This document shows, in pieces, positions 17,866-26,487 of a stretch of DNA of 64,000 nucleotides. The stretch's first letter is position 1. Each line of letters begins with the position of its first letter. Under the pieces are notes generated by a model. The model had not been told where the DNA came from and made no database searches. It was given only the letters and a program-made list of their open reading frames with translations. Source of the DNA: Bog-756 sp963704615 (GTDB lineage: Bacteria > Actinomycetota > Acidimicrobiia > Acidimicrobiales > RAAP-2); NCBI GenBank assembly GCA_963704615.1, contig OY969923.1, positions 2,108,001 through 2,172,000 on the forward strand. The letters are read 5' to 3'. The position numbers were made by a program, and so were the translations under genes.

Positions 17866-18609
17866 ATAGCAGCCACCGTCACCACCACCGAAACTCGCAT
17901 CAACGACCGCATACGCGCCCGAGAGGTACGGCTGGTCGACCCCGATGGAGAGCAGCTGGGCATCAAACTTCTGCCCGAGGCTCTGGCCATTGCCCGCCAA
18001 CTGGACCTGGATCTGGTCGAGGTTGCGCCCGGGGCGAATCCGCCGGTCTGCCGCATCATGGACTACGGAAAGTTCAAATTCGATGCGGCCCAGAGGGCCA
18101 AAGAATCGAGACGCAAGGCGGTCCACGTCGGGATCAAGGAGATGAAGTACCGGCCCAAGATCGGACCTGGCGACTTCGACACCAAGACTCGGCAGGTGGC
18201 GAAATTCCTCGAGGAGGGTCACAAGGTCAAGATCACCATCATGTTCCGGGGCCGAGAGGTCTTCCATCCCGAATTGGGCAAGAAGATTCTCGACCGGATT
18301 GCCGAGCAGATGGACGGCATCGGGAAGTCGGAGGCGACGCCTCGCCTCGACGGCCGGAACATGGTGATGGTGCTAGCTCCCGACAAACGGGCCAAGCAGT
18401 CGGCGGCGTCCAAGGGTTCCACTCACGACGACAACGGCTCGGCACCGAAAGGGGCCGCACCGGCGGCCGAGGGACCCACCGGGCCAGCGCAACCAACGCA
18501 ACCACAACAGGAGTCCGCAGTCAGTGAACCGGTGGGTCAGTCAGATGCACACGAAGGGTCACCACCAGCGGCAGGGGATCAGGTCCTGCCGGCAGAGTCG
18601 AGCGATTGA
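17866..18609 (+). CDS. infC: Translation initiation factor IF-3
   Basis: IF-3 monitors start-codon choice and keeps ribosomal subunits apart. The N-domain (TRINDRIRAREVRLVDPDG, LDLVEVAPGANPPVCRIMDY) and C-domain (KYRPKIGPGDFDTKTRQV, VKITIMFRGREVFHPELG) are complete. No ATG, GTG or TTG lies near the conserved start. The best-placed codon is ATA 17866, 10 nt after GGGAG, which fits the family habit of rare starts (AUU in E. coli) used for autoregulation by IF-3. A ~75-residue low-complexity tail follows the C-domain. The first gene of infC-rpmI-rplT. Confidence 0.93.
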   Translation: MAATVTTTETRINDRIRAREVRLVDPDGEQLGIKLLPEALAIARQLDLDLVEVAPGANPPVCRIMDYGKFKFDAAQRAKESRRKAVHVGIKEMKYRPKIGPGDFDTKTRQVAKFLEEGHKVKITIMFRGREVFHPELGKKILDRIAEQMDGIGKSEATPRLDGRNMVMVLAPDKRAKQSAASKGSTHDDNGSAPKGAAPAAEGPTGPAQPTQPQQESAVSEPVGQSDAHEGSPPAAGDQVLPAESSD

Positions 18610-18629
18610 GCATTGAGAGGGAGAACACC

Positions 18630-18824
18630 ATGCCGAAGATGAAAACTGACAGTGGGGCCCGCAAGCGGATCAAGGTGACCGCGACGGGCCGTCTGCGTCG
18701 TCGGAAGGCGTTCCGTTCACACCTGCTCGAGGGTAAGTCCAGTGTCCGGAAGCGCCGGCTGGGCCGGGAGACCGACTTCGCCCCCGGCGACGCCCGGCAA
18801 GCCCGGCGCATGCTCGGCCTCTAG
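18630..18824 (+). CDS. rpmI: Ribosomal protein bL35
   Basis: The 64-residue basic protein (PKMKTDSGARKRIKVTATGR, SSVRKRRLGRETDF) is a normal bL35. The ATG at 18630 follows GAGAGGGAG by a few bases, a strong ribosome site. It sits in the usual infC-rpmI-rplT order, 20 nt after infC. Confidence 0.96.
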   Translation: MPKMKTDSGARKRIKVTATGRLRRRKAFRSHLLEGKSSVRKRRLGRETDFAPGDARQARRMLGL

Positions 18825-19026
18825 CGCCGAAGGCACCAGCCCGAGACCAGTCGGAGTCGCAACCGGAGGCACAGCTCGGCGAGGAAGCCGCAAGGTTGAG
18901 GCCGATTCCCACACCTGTGGCTCTCTGGCCGCCCATTCGCTTCACCCACGTCGGCCCCAGCGCACACCGACCGGACGCTCGACGTGACAGCAGTCGTTAG
19001 GCCCCACACACCAAAAGGAGTTCACC

Positions 19027-19413
19027 ATGGCCCGTGTCAAGCGCGCAGTACACGCCAAGAAACACCATCGCGCTGTGCTCGAGCAAGCGCAGGGTTATTA
19101 CGGCAACAAGAGTCGCTCGTTTCGCGCTGCCAACGAGCAGGTCATGCATTCCATGCAGTACGCCTACCGGGACCGCCGTGCCCGCAAGGGCGACTTCCGT
19201 CAGTTGTGGATTCAGAGGATCAACGCTGCCGCCCGGCTCAACGGCACGAGCTACAGCCGGTTCATCGCTGGCCTCCATCGGGCCGATGTGGACGTCGATC
19301 GCAAAGTACTCGCCGATCTGGCGGTGACCGAGCCGGAGGCGTTCGCGTCCCTGGTGCAGGTGGCCAACGACGCCCTGACCACTGCTCAGGCGAGTGCCGA
19401 GGCCAGTTCCTGA
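19027..19413 (+). CDS. rplT: Ribosomal protein bL20
   Basis: The 128-residue protein has the bL20 hallmark sequence ARVKRAVHAKKHHRAVLEQA, GYYGNKSRSFRAANEQV and RDRRARKGDFRQLWIQRINA. bL20 binds 23S rRNA early in 50S assembly. A textbook ribosome site (AAAAGGAG) precedes the ATG by 6 nt. About 200 nt separate it from rpmI, with no gene visible there. The downstream methyltransferase overlaps its stop. Confidence 0.97.
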   Translation: MARVKRAVHAKKHHRAVLEQAQGYYGNKSRSFRAANEQVMHSMQYAYRDRRARKGDFRQLWIQRINAAARLNGTSYSRFIAGLHRADVDVDRKVLADLAVTEPEAFASLVQVANDALTTAQASAEASS

Positions 19414-20333
19414 GCCAGAACGCCCTGGCCTCGAGCCACCACCGGGTCCGCCGGGTCAGGCAGCTCCTGCGCAAGCACGGACTCCGCGCCTCCGAACAAT
19501 CGCTGGTGGTGGAGGGAGCGGAGCTGCTTTCCGCTGCGCTGGCGTCGGGCATCCCTATCGAATCCGTGTACGTCGCCCCTGAGGGTCGCGCCAATCCGAA
19601 TGTCGCAAGTGTGGTGGATCAGGTGTTCGCGTCGGGTGTGCGCGTTTTCGACCTGGCCCCCGGGGTCATCGAGCGGGTGTCGGACACGGTCACCCCGCAA
19701 CCCATCGTGGCCATCGTCGGGTTCACCCCGGTACGGCTGTCCGTTCTGGAGCAGGCGTCGATGGTCGTGGTGTGCGTCGACGTCCGTGACCCGGGCAACG
19801 CGGGAACGATGATCCGGACGGCTGATGCCGCCGGGGTGGACGGGGTGATCTGCTGTGACGGAACGGTCGACCCCACCAATCCGAAGACGGTGCGGGCTTC
19901 GGCGGGTTCGATCTTCCACGTGCCGGTGGTCGCCGGCGGATCTCCGACCGCGGTGCTCGAGACGCTCCGCGGATGGGGAATGGTGATCGTCGGGGCCGAA
20001 GTCCGCGGCGGGCTCGACTATTCGGTGTTCGACTGGCGTCAGCGGGTGGCGCTGGTTTTCGGCAACGAGGCCTCCGGTCTGGATGATTCGGTGAGGAGTG
20101 GCCTCGACGAGTGCGTCTCGATCCCCATGGCGGGCCGGGCAGAGTCGCTCAATGTCAGCGTCTCTACCGCCGTTCTGTGCTTCGAGGCCCTGCGTCAGAG
20201 ACGGGGCAGCGACGGTGGAGGTCCCGCCTCCCCGGGGACCGGAGTGGTCGGCCCTACGATGCCGGACATGGGCGGAGCACCGAACGGGCGGAAGGACGGG
20301 GATGGCCCTTCGATCGGGGGGAGTGCCCGATGA
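19410..20333 (+). CDS. TrmH/SpoU-family rRNA 2'-O-methyltransferase (TsnR/RlmB type)
   Basis: It has an N-terminal substrate domain (SLVVEGAELLSAALASG) and the knotted SPOUT domain with motif 1 (DPGNAGTMIRTADAAG), motif 2 (LVFGNEASGL) and motif 3 (SLNVSVSTAVLCFEALRQ). It is expected to methylate a ribose in 23S rRNA or tRNA; the exact site cannot be told. No standard start codon exists upstream of the conserved part; the CTG at 19410 overlaps the rplT stop (CTGA) and is the best candidate. It overlaps the pheS ATG by 4 nt. Confidence 0.88.
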   Translation: MSQNALASSHHRVRRVRQLLRKHGLRASEQSLVVEGAELLSAALASGIPIESVYVAPEGRANPNVASVVDQVFASGVRVFDLAPGVIERVSDTVTPQPIVAIVGFTPVRLSVLEQASMVVVCVDVRDPGNAGTMIRTADAAGVDGVICCDGTVDPTNPKTVRASAGSIFHVPVVAGGSPTAVLETLRGWGMVIVGAEVRGGLDYSVFDWRQRVALVFGNEASGLDDSVRSGLDECVSIPMAGRAESLNVSVSTAVLCFEALRQRRGSDGGGPASPGTGVVGPTMPDMGGAPNGRKDGDGPSIGGSAR

Positions 20334-21400
20334 CCGATGATGTGGGCGTCGACGTGGACGCCCTGCTCGATCAGGCCCGGTCAGCTGTGGCCGAGGCCCA
20401 AACCACCGAGGAGATCCGTCAGGTAGCCGCCTCGGTCTCCGGCAAGAAGTCGCCGCTGGCCCAAGCCTCCCGAAGTCTGGGTGCGCTCGACCCCGAGGCC
20501 CGCAAAGAGCTCGGGCAGCGATTGCACGCGGCGCGTTCCACCATCGAGGAGCTGATCGAGCGACGGCGGACGGCGATCGGATTCGACGAGCTGGCCCGCG
20601 AGATGGCCGAGAACCGTATCGATCTCACTGAATTCATCTCGGGATCGGTCCCCGGTCCTCCTCTGCGAGGCCATCTCCATCTGGTGTCGCAGACCCAGGA
20701 TGCGCTCGAGGACGTCTTCGTCGGCATGGGCTTCTCGGTGGCCGAGGGGCCCGAGATCGAAACCGACTGGTACAACTTCGAGTCCCTCAACGTCCCGCCG
20801 GCCCACCCGGCCCGCTCGATGTGGGACACCTTCTATCTCAACCTCGGCCCTCCCGAGACCACTCTTTTGCGGACCCACACCTCACCGGTCCAGATCCACC
20901 TGATGGAGGACGCCGTACTCAACGGGGGACTGCCCATCCATGCCGTCATGCCTGGCCGTTGCTATCGGCGAGACACACCCGACGCCCGCCATCTCGCCGT
21001 GTTCCATCAGATCGAGGGTCTGGTGGTGGACAGGGGAATCACTTTCGCCGACCTGGCCGGCACCATTGAGCTGTTCACCACCGCCTACTTCGGGCCCGAC
21101 ATCCATGCCCGCCTGCGACCGTCCTACTTCCCCTTTACCGAGCCGTCGGCAGAGTTCGAGGTGACCTGCACCATCTGCCACGGTGAGGGATGCCGGACCT
21201 GCTCGCAGACCGGCTGGATCGAACTCGGCGGCTGCGGCATGGTCGATCCGGCCGTCTTCGGCTCAGTCGGTATCGATCCCGAGGCGTGGTCGGGCTTCGC
21301 CTTCGGCTTCGGGATCGATCGTTGTGCGCAGATGCGCCGCCAGATCGCTGACATGCGCGCCCTCATCGAAAACGACATCCGTTTCCTGCGTCAGTTCTGA
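20330..21400 (+). CDS. pheS: Phenylalanyl-tRNA synthetase alpha subunit
   Basis: The 356-residue class II synthetase subunit has an N-terminal coiled-coil (residues 1-90), motif 2-like PGRCYRRDTPDARHLAVFHQ, and the C-terminal GSVGIDPEAWSGFAFGFGIDR. Start ATG 20330 follows GGGGGGAG and overlaps the methyltransferase stop (ATGA). A short Cys cluster (CTICHGEGCRTC, about residues 283-294), common in PheS, is present. It works as an (alpha-beta)2 tetramer with PheT. Confidence 0.97.
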   Translation: MTDDVGVDVDALLDQARSAVAEAQTTEEIRQVAASVSGKKSPLAQASRSLGALDPEARKELGQRLHAARSTIEELIERRRTAIGFDELAREMAENRIDLTEFISGSVPGPPLRGHLHLVSQTQDALEDVFVGMGFSVAEGPEIETDWYNFESLNVPPAHPARSMWDTFYLNLGPPETTLLRTHTSPVQIHLMEDAVLNGGLPIHAVMPGRCYRRDTPDARHLAVFHQIEGLVVDRGITFADLAGTIELFTTAYFGPDIHARLRPSYFPFTEPSAEFEVTCTICHGEGCRTCSQTGWIELGGCGMVDPAVFGSVGIDPEAWSGFAFGFGIDRCAQMRRQIADMRALIENDIRFLRQF

Positions 21401-21425
21401 TGCGCGAGCCCTGAGAGGACAGCCG

Positions 21426-24017
21426 TTGCGCGTACCGCTTTCATGGTTGCGGGACTTCGCCCCATTCGAGGGGTCACCGGTCGATCTGGCCGCCGCTCTC
21501 GACGACCTTGGACTGGTCGTCGAGGAGGTGGACCTGGTTGGCGAGGGCCTCGAGGATGTCGTGGTCGCGCGCGTCGAGAACATCGCTGCCATCAAGGGGG
21601 CTGACAAGATCCGACTGGTTTCGGTGGACGACGGCAGTGGTCCTGTCGATGTGGTCTGCGGAGCGTGGAACTTCGAGGTCGGCGACCTGGTGCCCCTGGC
21701 TCCGGTGGGAGCGGTCCTTCCCGGAGGAGTGGCGATCGGTCGTCGCAAGATGCGGGGAGTGACCTCCCACGGGATGCTCTGTTCCGGGCGCGAGCTGCGA
21801 CTGTCCGACGACCATGAAGGGATCCTGCGGCTCAATGAGCGGGACGGTGTGGGGGTGGGCCAACCTCTGATGGAGGCGATGGGCATCGAGCCCGACGTGG
21901 TCTTCGACATCTCGGTCGAAGCCAACCGCCCCGATGCGTGGAGTATCGCCGGCGTAGCCCGAGACCTGGCTGCCGGTCGGGGTCTCCCGTTCGCCATTCC
22001 CGACAGGGTCCTGCCCGGCGGCCAGTCAGATCGGTCACATCGGAGTGCCCCCGGCGTGCTTCCTGTCGGCCCTCCGGTCGATTCCCAGGCCACCGTCGAG
22101 GTCGACGACCTTGAGCTGTGCCCTCGCTTCACCGCTCGGGTGATCACCGGAGTCCGCGTCGCACCGTCGCCGGACTGGGTGGCCCGGCGATTGACCCTGG
22201 CCGGGATGAGGCCCATCAACAATGTGGTCGATGCCTCCAACTACGTGATGCTCGAGCTCGGGCAGCCGACCCACCCCTACGACCTTGACCGTCTGGCGGG
22301 CCACGGCCTGATCATCCGGCGGGCCCGGCCCGGGGAGACCCTGGTCACCTTGGACGGTGTGGAGCGCACCCTGGGCCGACCAGGACCGGGTCTCGGCGAC
22401 ACCGGACAGGACTGCGTCATTTGTAATGCCGAAGGCGCGCCGGTCGGAATTGGTGGCGTGATGGGAGGTGGGTCGAGCGAGATCGTCAATAGCACGTCGC
22501 GTGTCCTGCTCGAAGCGGCCTATTTCATGCCCATGGCCATCGCTCGGACTTCGAAACGCTTGGGGCTGAGGACCGAGGCATCGGCCCGGTTCGAACGCGG
22601 ATGTGACCCAGCAGGTATCGATCGGGCGGCGGAGAGATTCTGTGATCTTCTCGCCCTCACCGCCGGTGAGACGATGACCGTGGCCGAGGGGTCCATTGAC
22701 ATCCGGGGGGACGTCCCCGGACCCGTCGAGCTCGGGGTGACGCCTCGGCGGATCAACGCGCTGCTCGGCACGACGCTGACTTCGACACAAATCGCGGGTC
22801 TGCTGGCCCCCCTCGGCATCGTCGCCGAGCCGGTCGAGCCGGTCGAGCCGGGCATCGTCGCCGAGCTGGGGGAGTCGGTGCCCCTCCGGGTCACGGTGCC
22901 GACCTACCGTCCGGACATCCGTCCGGCCCCGATGGGTGAGGCCGACATCGCCGAGGAAGTCGCCCGCATCTACGGCTACAGCCGGATCGAGCGGCGCACA
23001 CCGTCGTGGCCCCAGCCCGGGGGACTCACCCTCTACCAGCAGGACCGAAGGCGGTTGAAGGACATCATGTGCGGTTTGGGCTGCAGTGAAGCCTGGACGA
23101 CGTCCTTCGTGTCGGAATTCGACCAGATCAACGCAGGCTTCGATCCGCCCTATGTGGAAGTCACCAATCCCTTGGTGGAGTCGGAGAGGTTCCTCCGATC
23201 GTCGATGGCGCCCGGATTGATCCGCGCCGTCATCTACAACACCGAGAGGCGCGAAGGAAAGGTGCGCTTGTTTGAGGTGGGATCGGTATTCATCTATCCC
23301 GAACACCCCCCCGTCGATCCCGAGCTGGGGCCACCGGCCGATGAACCGGAGCGGTTGAGCGCCATCTTCGCCTTCGAGGGTGATGACGCCTGGACCGCGG
23401 TGGCCGCCTGGCGCACGATTGCCGAGGCACTGGGGATCGCCGACTGGGTGATGAGGGACCGATCGCATGAATCCCCGGCCTCGAGGGTGCTGCACCCCTA
23501 CCGTTCGGCCTCGGTGTCGAGCATCGTGACCCGGCCCGCTGAAGAGGCCGAAGGCGTCGAGCACCCGACTGATCTGGGTGTCATCGGCGAGCTCGATCCC
23601 TACACGGTCAGCCAGTTCGGGCTGGTCAATCTCGACGGCCGTCCGCGCCGTGTTGGCTGGTTGGACCTCGATATCGGTGTGCTTCTGGATCGCACACGAG
23701 TGCCCCGTCGGTCCGAAGAAGCCCACCTGCCCAGCCGGTTCCCCTCGTCGGACGTCGATCTCGCCTTTGTGGTGGAAGAGTCGGTGCCGGCCGGGATGGT
23801 CGAGAGGACGCTTCGTCACAGCGGTGGCGAACTGCTCGAATCGGTCGAACTGTTCGACGTCTATCGCGGGTCTTCGGTGGATCCGGGTGCGCGAAGTCTG
23901 GCGTTCCGGCTCCGGTTCTGCGCGTCGGACCGTACCCTCACCGACGAGGAGATCGGCCGCCTCCGGCTGGAATGTATCGAGGCGGTGGCCGCCCGGCATC
24001 GGGCTCGGCTCCGCTGA
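21426..24017 (+). CDS. pheT: Phenylalanyl-tRNA synthetase beta subunit
   Basis: The 863-residue subunit starts RVPLSWLRDFAPF at TTG 21426, chosen because GAGAGGA sits 6 nt upstream; the open frame extends further up but overlaps pheS. An EMAP-like tRNA-binding domain (GADKIRLVSVDDGSG), the B3/B4 editing domain (FDISVEANRPDAWSIAGVAR, NNVVDASNYVMLELGQPTHP), the B5 domain and the C-terminal FDX-ACB domain (FPSSDVDLAFVVEESVPAG) follow in order. A small VEPVEP repeat lies near residue 475. Confidence 0.96.
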   Translation: MRVPLSWLRDFAPFEGSPVDLAAALDDLGLVVEEVDLVGEGLEDVVVARVENIAAIKGADKIRLVSVDDGSGPVDVVCGAWNFEVGDLVPLAPVGAVLPGGVAIGRRKMRGVTSHGMLCSGRELRLSDDHEGILRLNERDGVGVGQPLMEAMGIEPDVVFDISVEANRPDAWSIAGVARDLAAGRGLPFAIPDRVLPGGQSDRSHRSAPGVLPVGPPVDSQATVEVDDLELCPRFTARVITGVRVAPSPDWVARRLTLAGMRPINNVVDASNYVMLELGQPTHPYDLDRLAGHGLIIRRARPGETLVTLDGVERTLGRPGPGLGDTGQDCVICNAEGAPVGIGGVMGGGSSEIVNSTSRVLLEAAYFMPMAIARTSKRLGLRTEASARFERGCDPAGIDRAAERFCDLLALTAGETMTVAEGSIDIRGDVPGPVELGVTPRRINALLGTTLTSTQIAGLLAPLGIVAEPVEPVEPGIVAELGESVPLRVTVPTYRPDIRPAPMGEADIAEEVARIYGYSRIERRTPSWPQPGGLTLYQQDRRRLKDIMCGLGCSEAWTTSFVSEFDQINAGFDPPYVEVTNPLVESERFLRSSMAPGLIRAVIYNTERREGKVRLFEVGSVFIYPEHPPVDPELGPPADEPERLSAIFAFEGDDAWTAVAAWRTIAEALGIADWVMRDRSHESPASRVLHPYRSASVSSIVTRPAEEAEGVEHPTDLGVIGELDPYTVSQFGLVNLDGRPRRVGWLDLDIGVLLDRTRVPRRSEEAHLPSRFPSSDVDLAFVVEESVPAGMVERTLRHSGGELLESVELFDVYRGSSVDPGARSLAFRLRFCASDRTLTDEEIGRLRLECIEAVAARHRARLR

Positions 24018-24083
24018 TCCATCGGATCCCGGCGCCTACCGACGGGCCGGCGGCAGCGGTGGTCAAGCTAGCCTTTCGGCCAG

Positions 24084-25061
24084 ATGATCTCCCCCGATCA
24101 GGCCCCTGATCCCACGGTTGCCGATGGTATTGCCGCACTCCACCAGCTGGAGTCGGCGGCGTGGCAGGGCGCGGTCCGATCCGACACGCTGTTCCTGACC
24201 GAGCGGCTGGCCAAGGTGTGTGCCGACCAGCTCCACCTCGAGCCTCTGGCTCGACCTGGAGGCCAAGGCGGTCCAGAGTCCGGCCGCCACACACCCGACG
24301 CCGGGTGGTTGTCCGGCCTCCACCCGGGTGAGGCGGACCTCGCCGCACTCGACTTCGCGGTGCAGTTCAGCGCCGACGTGGCGTCCATCACCGACAGCCA
24401 GAGGACGGCTTTCCTCGAACTTCTCGGTGACAGAGTGGCAAATGTCGCCGCCACCGTTTTCGTGATGGACTTCCTGCCCCGCAGCTGGGCGGCCCTGGAG
24501 GCTTGCGATATCCCGACGATCGACGTCAGTTCTGCCTCATCAGGGTCCGAGGCGCCGGGCACCTCGGTGTGGACCGCCATCGAGGCATTTGCGCGTCTCG
24601 TACCCGGGTTGCACGGGCTCGATGCCATCACCACAGAGTTGGTTCGTCTGCGAGGTGCACGGCAGCACCAGTGTCGGTTGTGCAAGTCGTTGCGGAGTCG
24701 CTCCGCACTGGTCGCCGGAGCCGACGAGGACTGGTTTCTCGCCGTCGACGACTACCAGAGGAGTGCGTTCACCCCTCTCCAGAAGGCAGCCCTTGCCCTC
24801 ACCGATGCCATGATCTGGACGCCCTGGAATGTTGCCGAAGCGGCCAGCGCCCTGACCGGTCAGGCATCTACCGAGCAGTGTGGGGAATTGGTCCTCGACA
24901 TCACCCGCAACGCCCTCAACAAGATCGCCGTGGCCTTGGGGGCCGACGAGGCTCACGTCGCAGAAGGCATCGAGATCTACGATGTGGACGCCGAAGGCAA
25001 TGTCGTCTACGGCCTCACCCTCGATGCCGACCATGTCCAAGCGGCTCCCCGTGTTTCGTAA
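24084..25061 (+). CDS. AhpD-like / carboxymuconolactone decarboxylase-family protein
   Basis: The 325-residue soluble protein holds ELVRLRGARQHQCRLCKSLR near residue 190, the AhpD-type Cys-x2-Cys helix that serves peroxide or alkyl-hydroperoxide defence in that family. Two weakly similar helical halves suggest a duplicated domain. It interrupts the pheT-argC neighbourhood that is contiguous in many actinobacteria. The start is ATG 24084. The specific substrate is unknown. Confidence 0.65.
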   Translation: MISPDQAPDPTVADGIAALHQLESAAWQGAVRSDTLFLTERLAKVCADQLHLEPLARPGGQGGPESGRHTPDAGWLSGLHPGEADLAALDFAVQFSADVASITDSQRTAFLELLGDRVANVAATVFVMDFLPRSWAALEACDIPTIDVSSASSGSEAPGTSVWTAIEAFARLVPGLHGLDAITTELVRLRGARQHQCRLCKSLRSRSALVAGADEDWFLAVDDYQRSAFTPLQKAALALTDAMIWTPWNVAEAASALTGQASTEQCGELVLDITRNALNKIAVALGADEAHVAEGIEIYDVDAEGNVVYGLTLDADHVQAAPRVS

Positions 25062-25110
25062 CGAGTCCCGATCTCTCCGGCCGAAGGTTCAATTTGAAAA
25101 TTGGCCCGAA

Positions 25111-25164
25111 TTATCGACCAGAGTCGATATCGGCATGGGGTTCGATATCGACCGCAGTCGATAA
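25111..25164. promoter_or_regulatory. Nested palindrome: two TATCGAC-N4-GTCGATA sites in mirror arrangement
   Basis: Two copies of TATCGAC-N4-GTCGATA lie at 25112-25129 and 25146-25163, each a 7-bp perfect inverted repeat. Together with their flanks they form a larger palindrome (arms 25111-25131 and 25144-25164, 17 of 21 positions complementary, 12-nt centre). A further small inverted repeat (CAATTT/AAATTG) lies at 25090-25103. This looks like a paired operator for a dimeric regulator; the regulator is not identifiable. Confidence 0.5.
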
Positions 25165-25208
25165 TCAGACCTAATTTCAGAAAACAACTTGCCAGTGTGC
25201 TCTGCCCC

Positions 25209-25272
25209 TGGAGACCCCTGGAGCGGATCGGGCACCCTTTGGAGCGGATCGAGCTCTCCCTGGAGCAAGACC
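25209..25272 (+). repeat. Four helically phased TGGAG direct repeats
   Basis: TGGAG begins at 25209, 25219, 25240 and 25261: intervals of 10, 21 and 21 bp, that is one and two DNA turns. The middle two copies are extended to TGGAGCGGATCG, and three copies are preceded by CC. All lie just upstream of the ARG boxes, so they could be activator sites on one face of the helix. Confidence 0.5.
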
Positions 25273-25286
25273 GCGCATCCTTGCTA

Positions 25287-25320
25287 TGCATAGTCATGCA
25301 AAAGTATGCATATACTTGCA
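25287..25320 (+). promoter_or_regulatory. Two tandem ARG boxes before argC
   Basis: TGCAT-AGTC-ATGCA (25287-25300) and TGCAT-ATAC-TTGCA (25307-25320) have the TGNAT-N4-ATNCA architecture of ArgR operators, with centres 20 bp apart as in known paired ARG boxes. They overlap likely promoter hexamers (TTGCTA at 25281 with TATGCA at 25305 after 18 bp, or TATACT at 25311). ArgR is encoded in this operon, so arginine-dependent repression is the natural reading. Confidence 0.7.
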
Positions 25321-25425
25321 GGAGGGGCAGCGTAGGTGCCGGGGTAGGCGGACGGGCCGAGCGAACCCGGAACGGCAAAGAAAAGAAAAGAAGCGAAGGG
25401 TACGAGAGAACGTGGGTGACAAGCG

Positions 25426-26487
25426 ATGAGGGTCGGGGTGGTCGGTGCGTCGGGCTACGCCGGCATCGAGCTGCTGCGCCTCTGTGCTGCGCATCCCGAT
25501 CTGGACGTGGTGGTGGCGACGGCCAACGAACACGCGGGCGAGGCCGTATCTCGGCATACCCCCTCGTTGGCCGCGGCCTATCCCTCCCTGACCTACTCCA
25601 GCACGTCGGCCTCGGCGCTCGATGGCCTCGACGCCGTCTTTCTCGCCCTTCCCCACGGTCAGTCACAACAGCTTGTCCCCGAGCTCCTCACCCGGGTCGG
25701 AGTCATCGTGGACCTGGCCGCGGACTTCCGGTTGCAAGCTCCTGAGGAGTACAAGACGTGGTACGGCGAGGACCACAGCGCGCCGGAACTGATGGGACGG
25801 TTCGTGTACGGCCTGCCCGAACTGCACCGGCAACAGCTGGAGGGCGCCAGTCTGATCGCCGCCCCCGGCTGCTACCCGACAGCCGCCATCCTCGCCCTCG
25901 CTCCGTTGATGGGAGCCCACATCCTGCTCACCCCGGGCCTCGACGAGCCCGCAGCTGATCCGGTCGCCGGCCCGGCGCTGCTGGTCGACGCGGCGAGCGG
26001 CGTGTCCGGAGCCGGGCGGGCTCCGAGGCCGAACCTGCACTTCGGCGCGGTGGACGAGGACTTCGTCGCCTACGGACTCCTCGACCACCGGCACACCGCC
26101 GAGATGGAGCAGGGCCTGGGTGCGTCCGTCCTCTTCACACCGCACCTGGCCCCCATGGTGCGGGGGATCCTGGCCACCTGCTACGGACGGGTGGACGGGA
26201 CGAGCGGACTGGTCACCACCGACGACGTCATGGAGATCCTCCACGCGGCCTATGACCACGAGCGCTTCGTGGTGGTCACCGATGACCCCCCGTCGACCAA
26301 AGCCACGACCGGGTCCAACTGTGCGCACGTCACGGCTCGGGTTGACAGTCGTACGGGGTGGGTTGTGGTCATGGCTGCCATTGACAACCTGATCAAAGGG
26401 GCGTCGGGACAGGCCATTCAGTGCGTCAACCTGGCCCTCGGTCTTCCCGAAGACACCGGGCTGCCCCTGACTGGGACCTACCCGTGA
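25426..26487 (+). CDS. argC: N-acetyl-gamma-glutamyl-phosphate reductase
   Basis: This NADPH-dependent enzyme reduces N-acetylglutamyl phosphate in arginine synthesis. The Rossmann motif is GVVGASGYAGIELLRL, and the catalytic cysteine lies in IAAPGCYPTAA. Length is 353 residues. The ATG at 25426 matches the family start. It is the first gene of argCJBDFRGH, every junction of which is a 4-nt overlap, so the operon is expected to be one tightly coupled transcript. Confidence 0.96.
   Translation: MRVGVVGASGYAGIELLRLCAAHPDLDVVVATANEHAGEAVSRHTPSLAAAYPSLTYSSTSASALDGLDAVFLALPHGQSQQLVPELLTRVGVIVDLAADFRLQAPEEYKTWYGEDHSAPELMGRFVYGLPELHRQQLEGASLIAAPGCYPTAAILALAPLMGAHILLTPGLDEPAADPVAGPALLVDAASGVSGAGRAPRPNLHFGAVDEDFVAYGLLDHRHTAEMEQGLGASVLFTPHLAPMVRGILATCYGRVDGTSGLVTTDDVMEILHAAYDHERFVVVTDDPPSTKATTGSNCAHVTARVDSRTGWVVVMAAIDNLIKGASGQAIQCVNLALGLPEDTGLPLTGTYP

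Noticed and set aside
22035..23999. Long minus-strand open frame (654 codons) opposite pheT
   Set aside because: Same GC-driven shadow effect; pheT domains are unambiguous on the plus strand.
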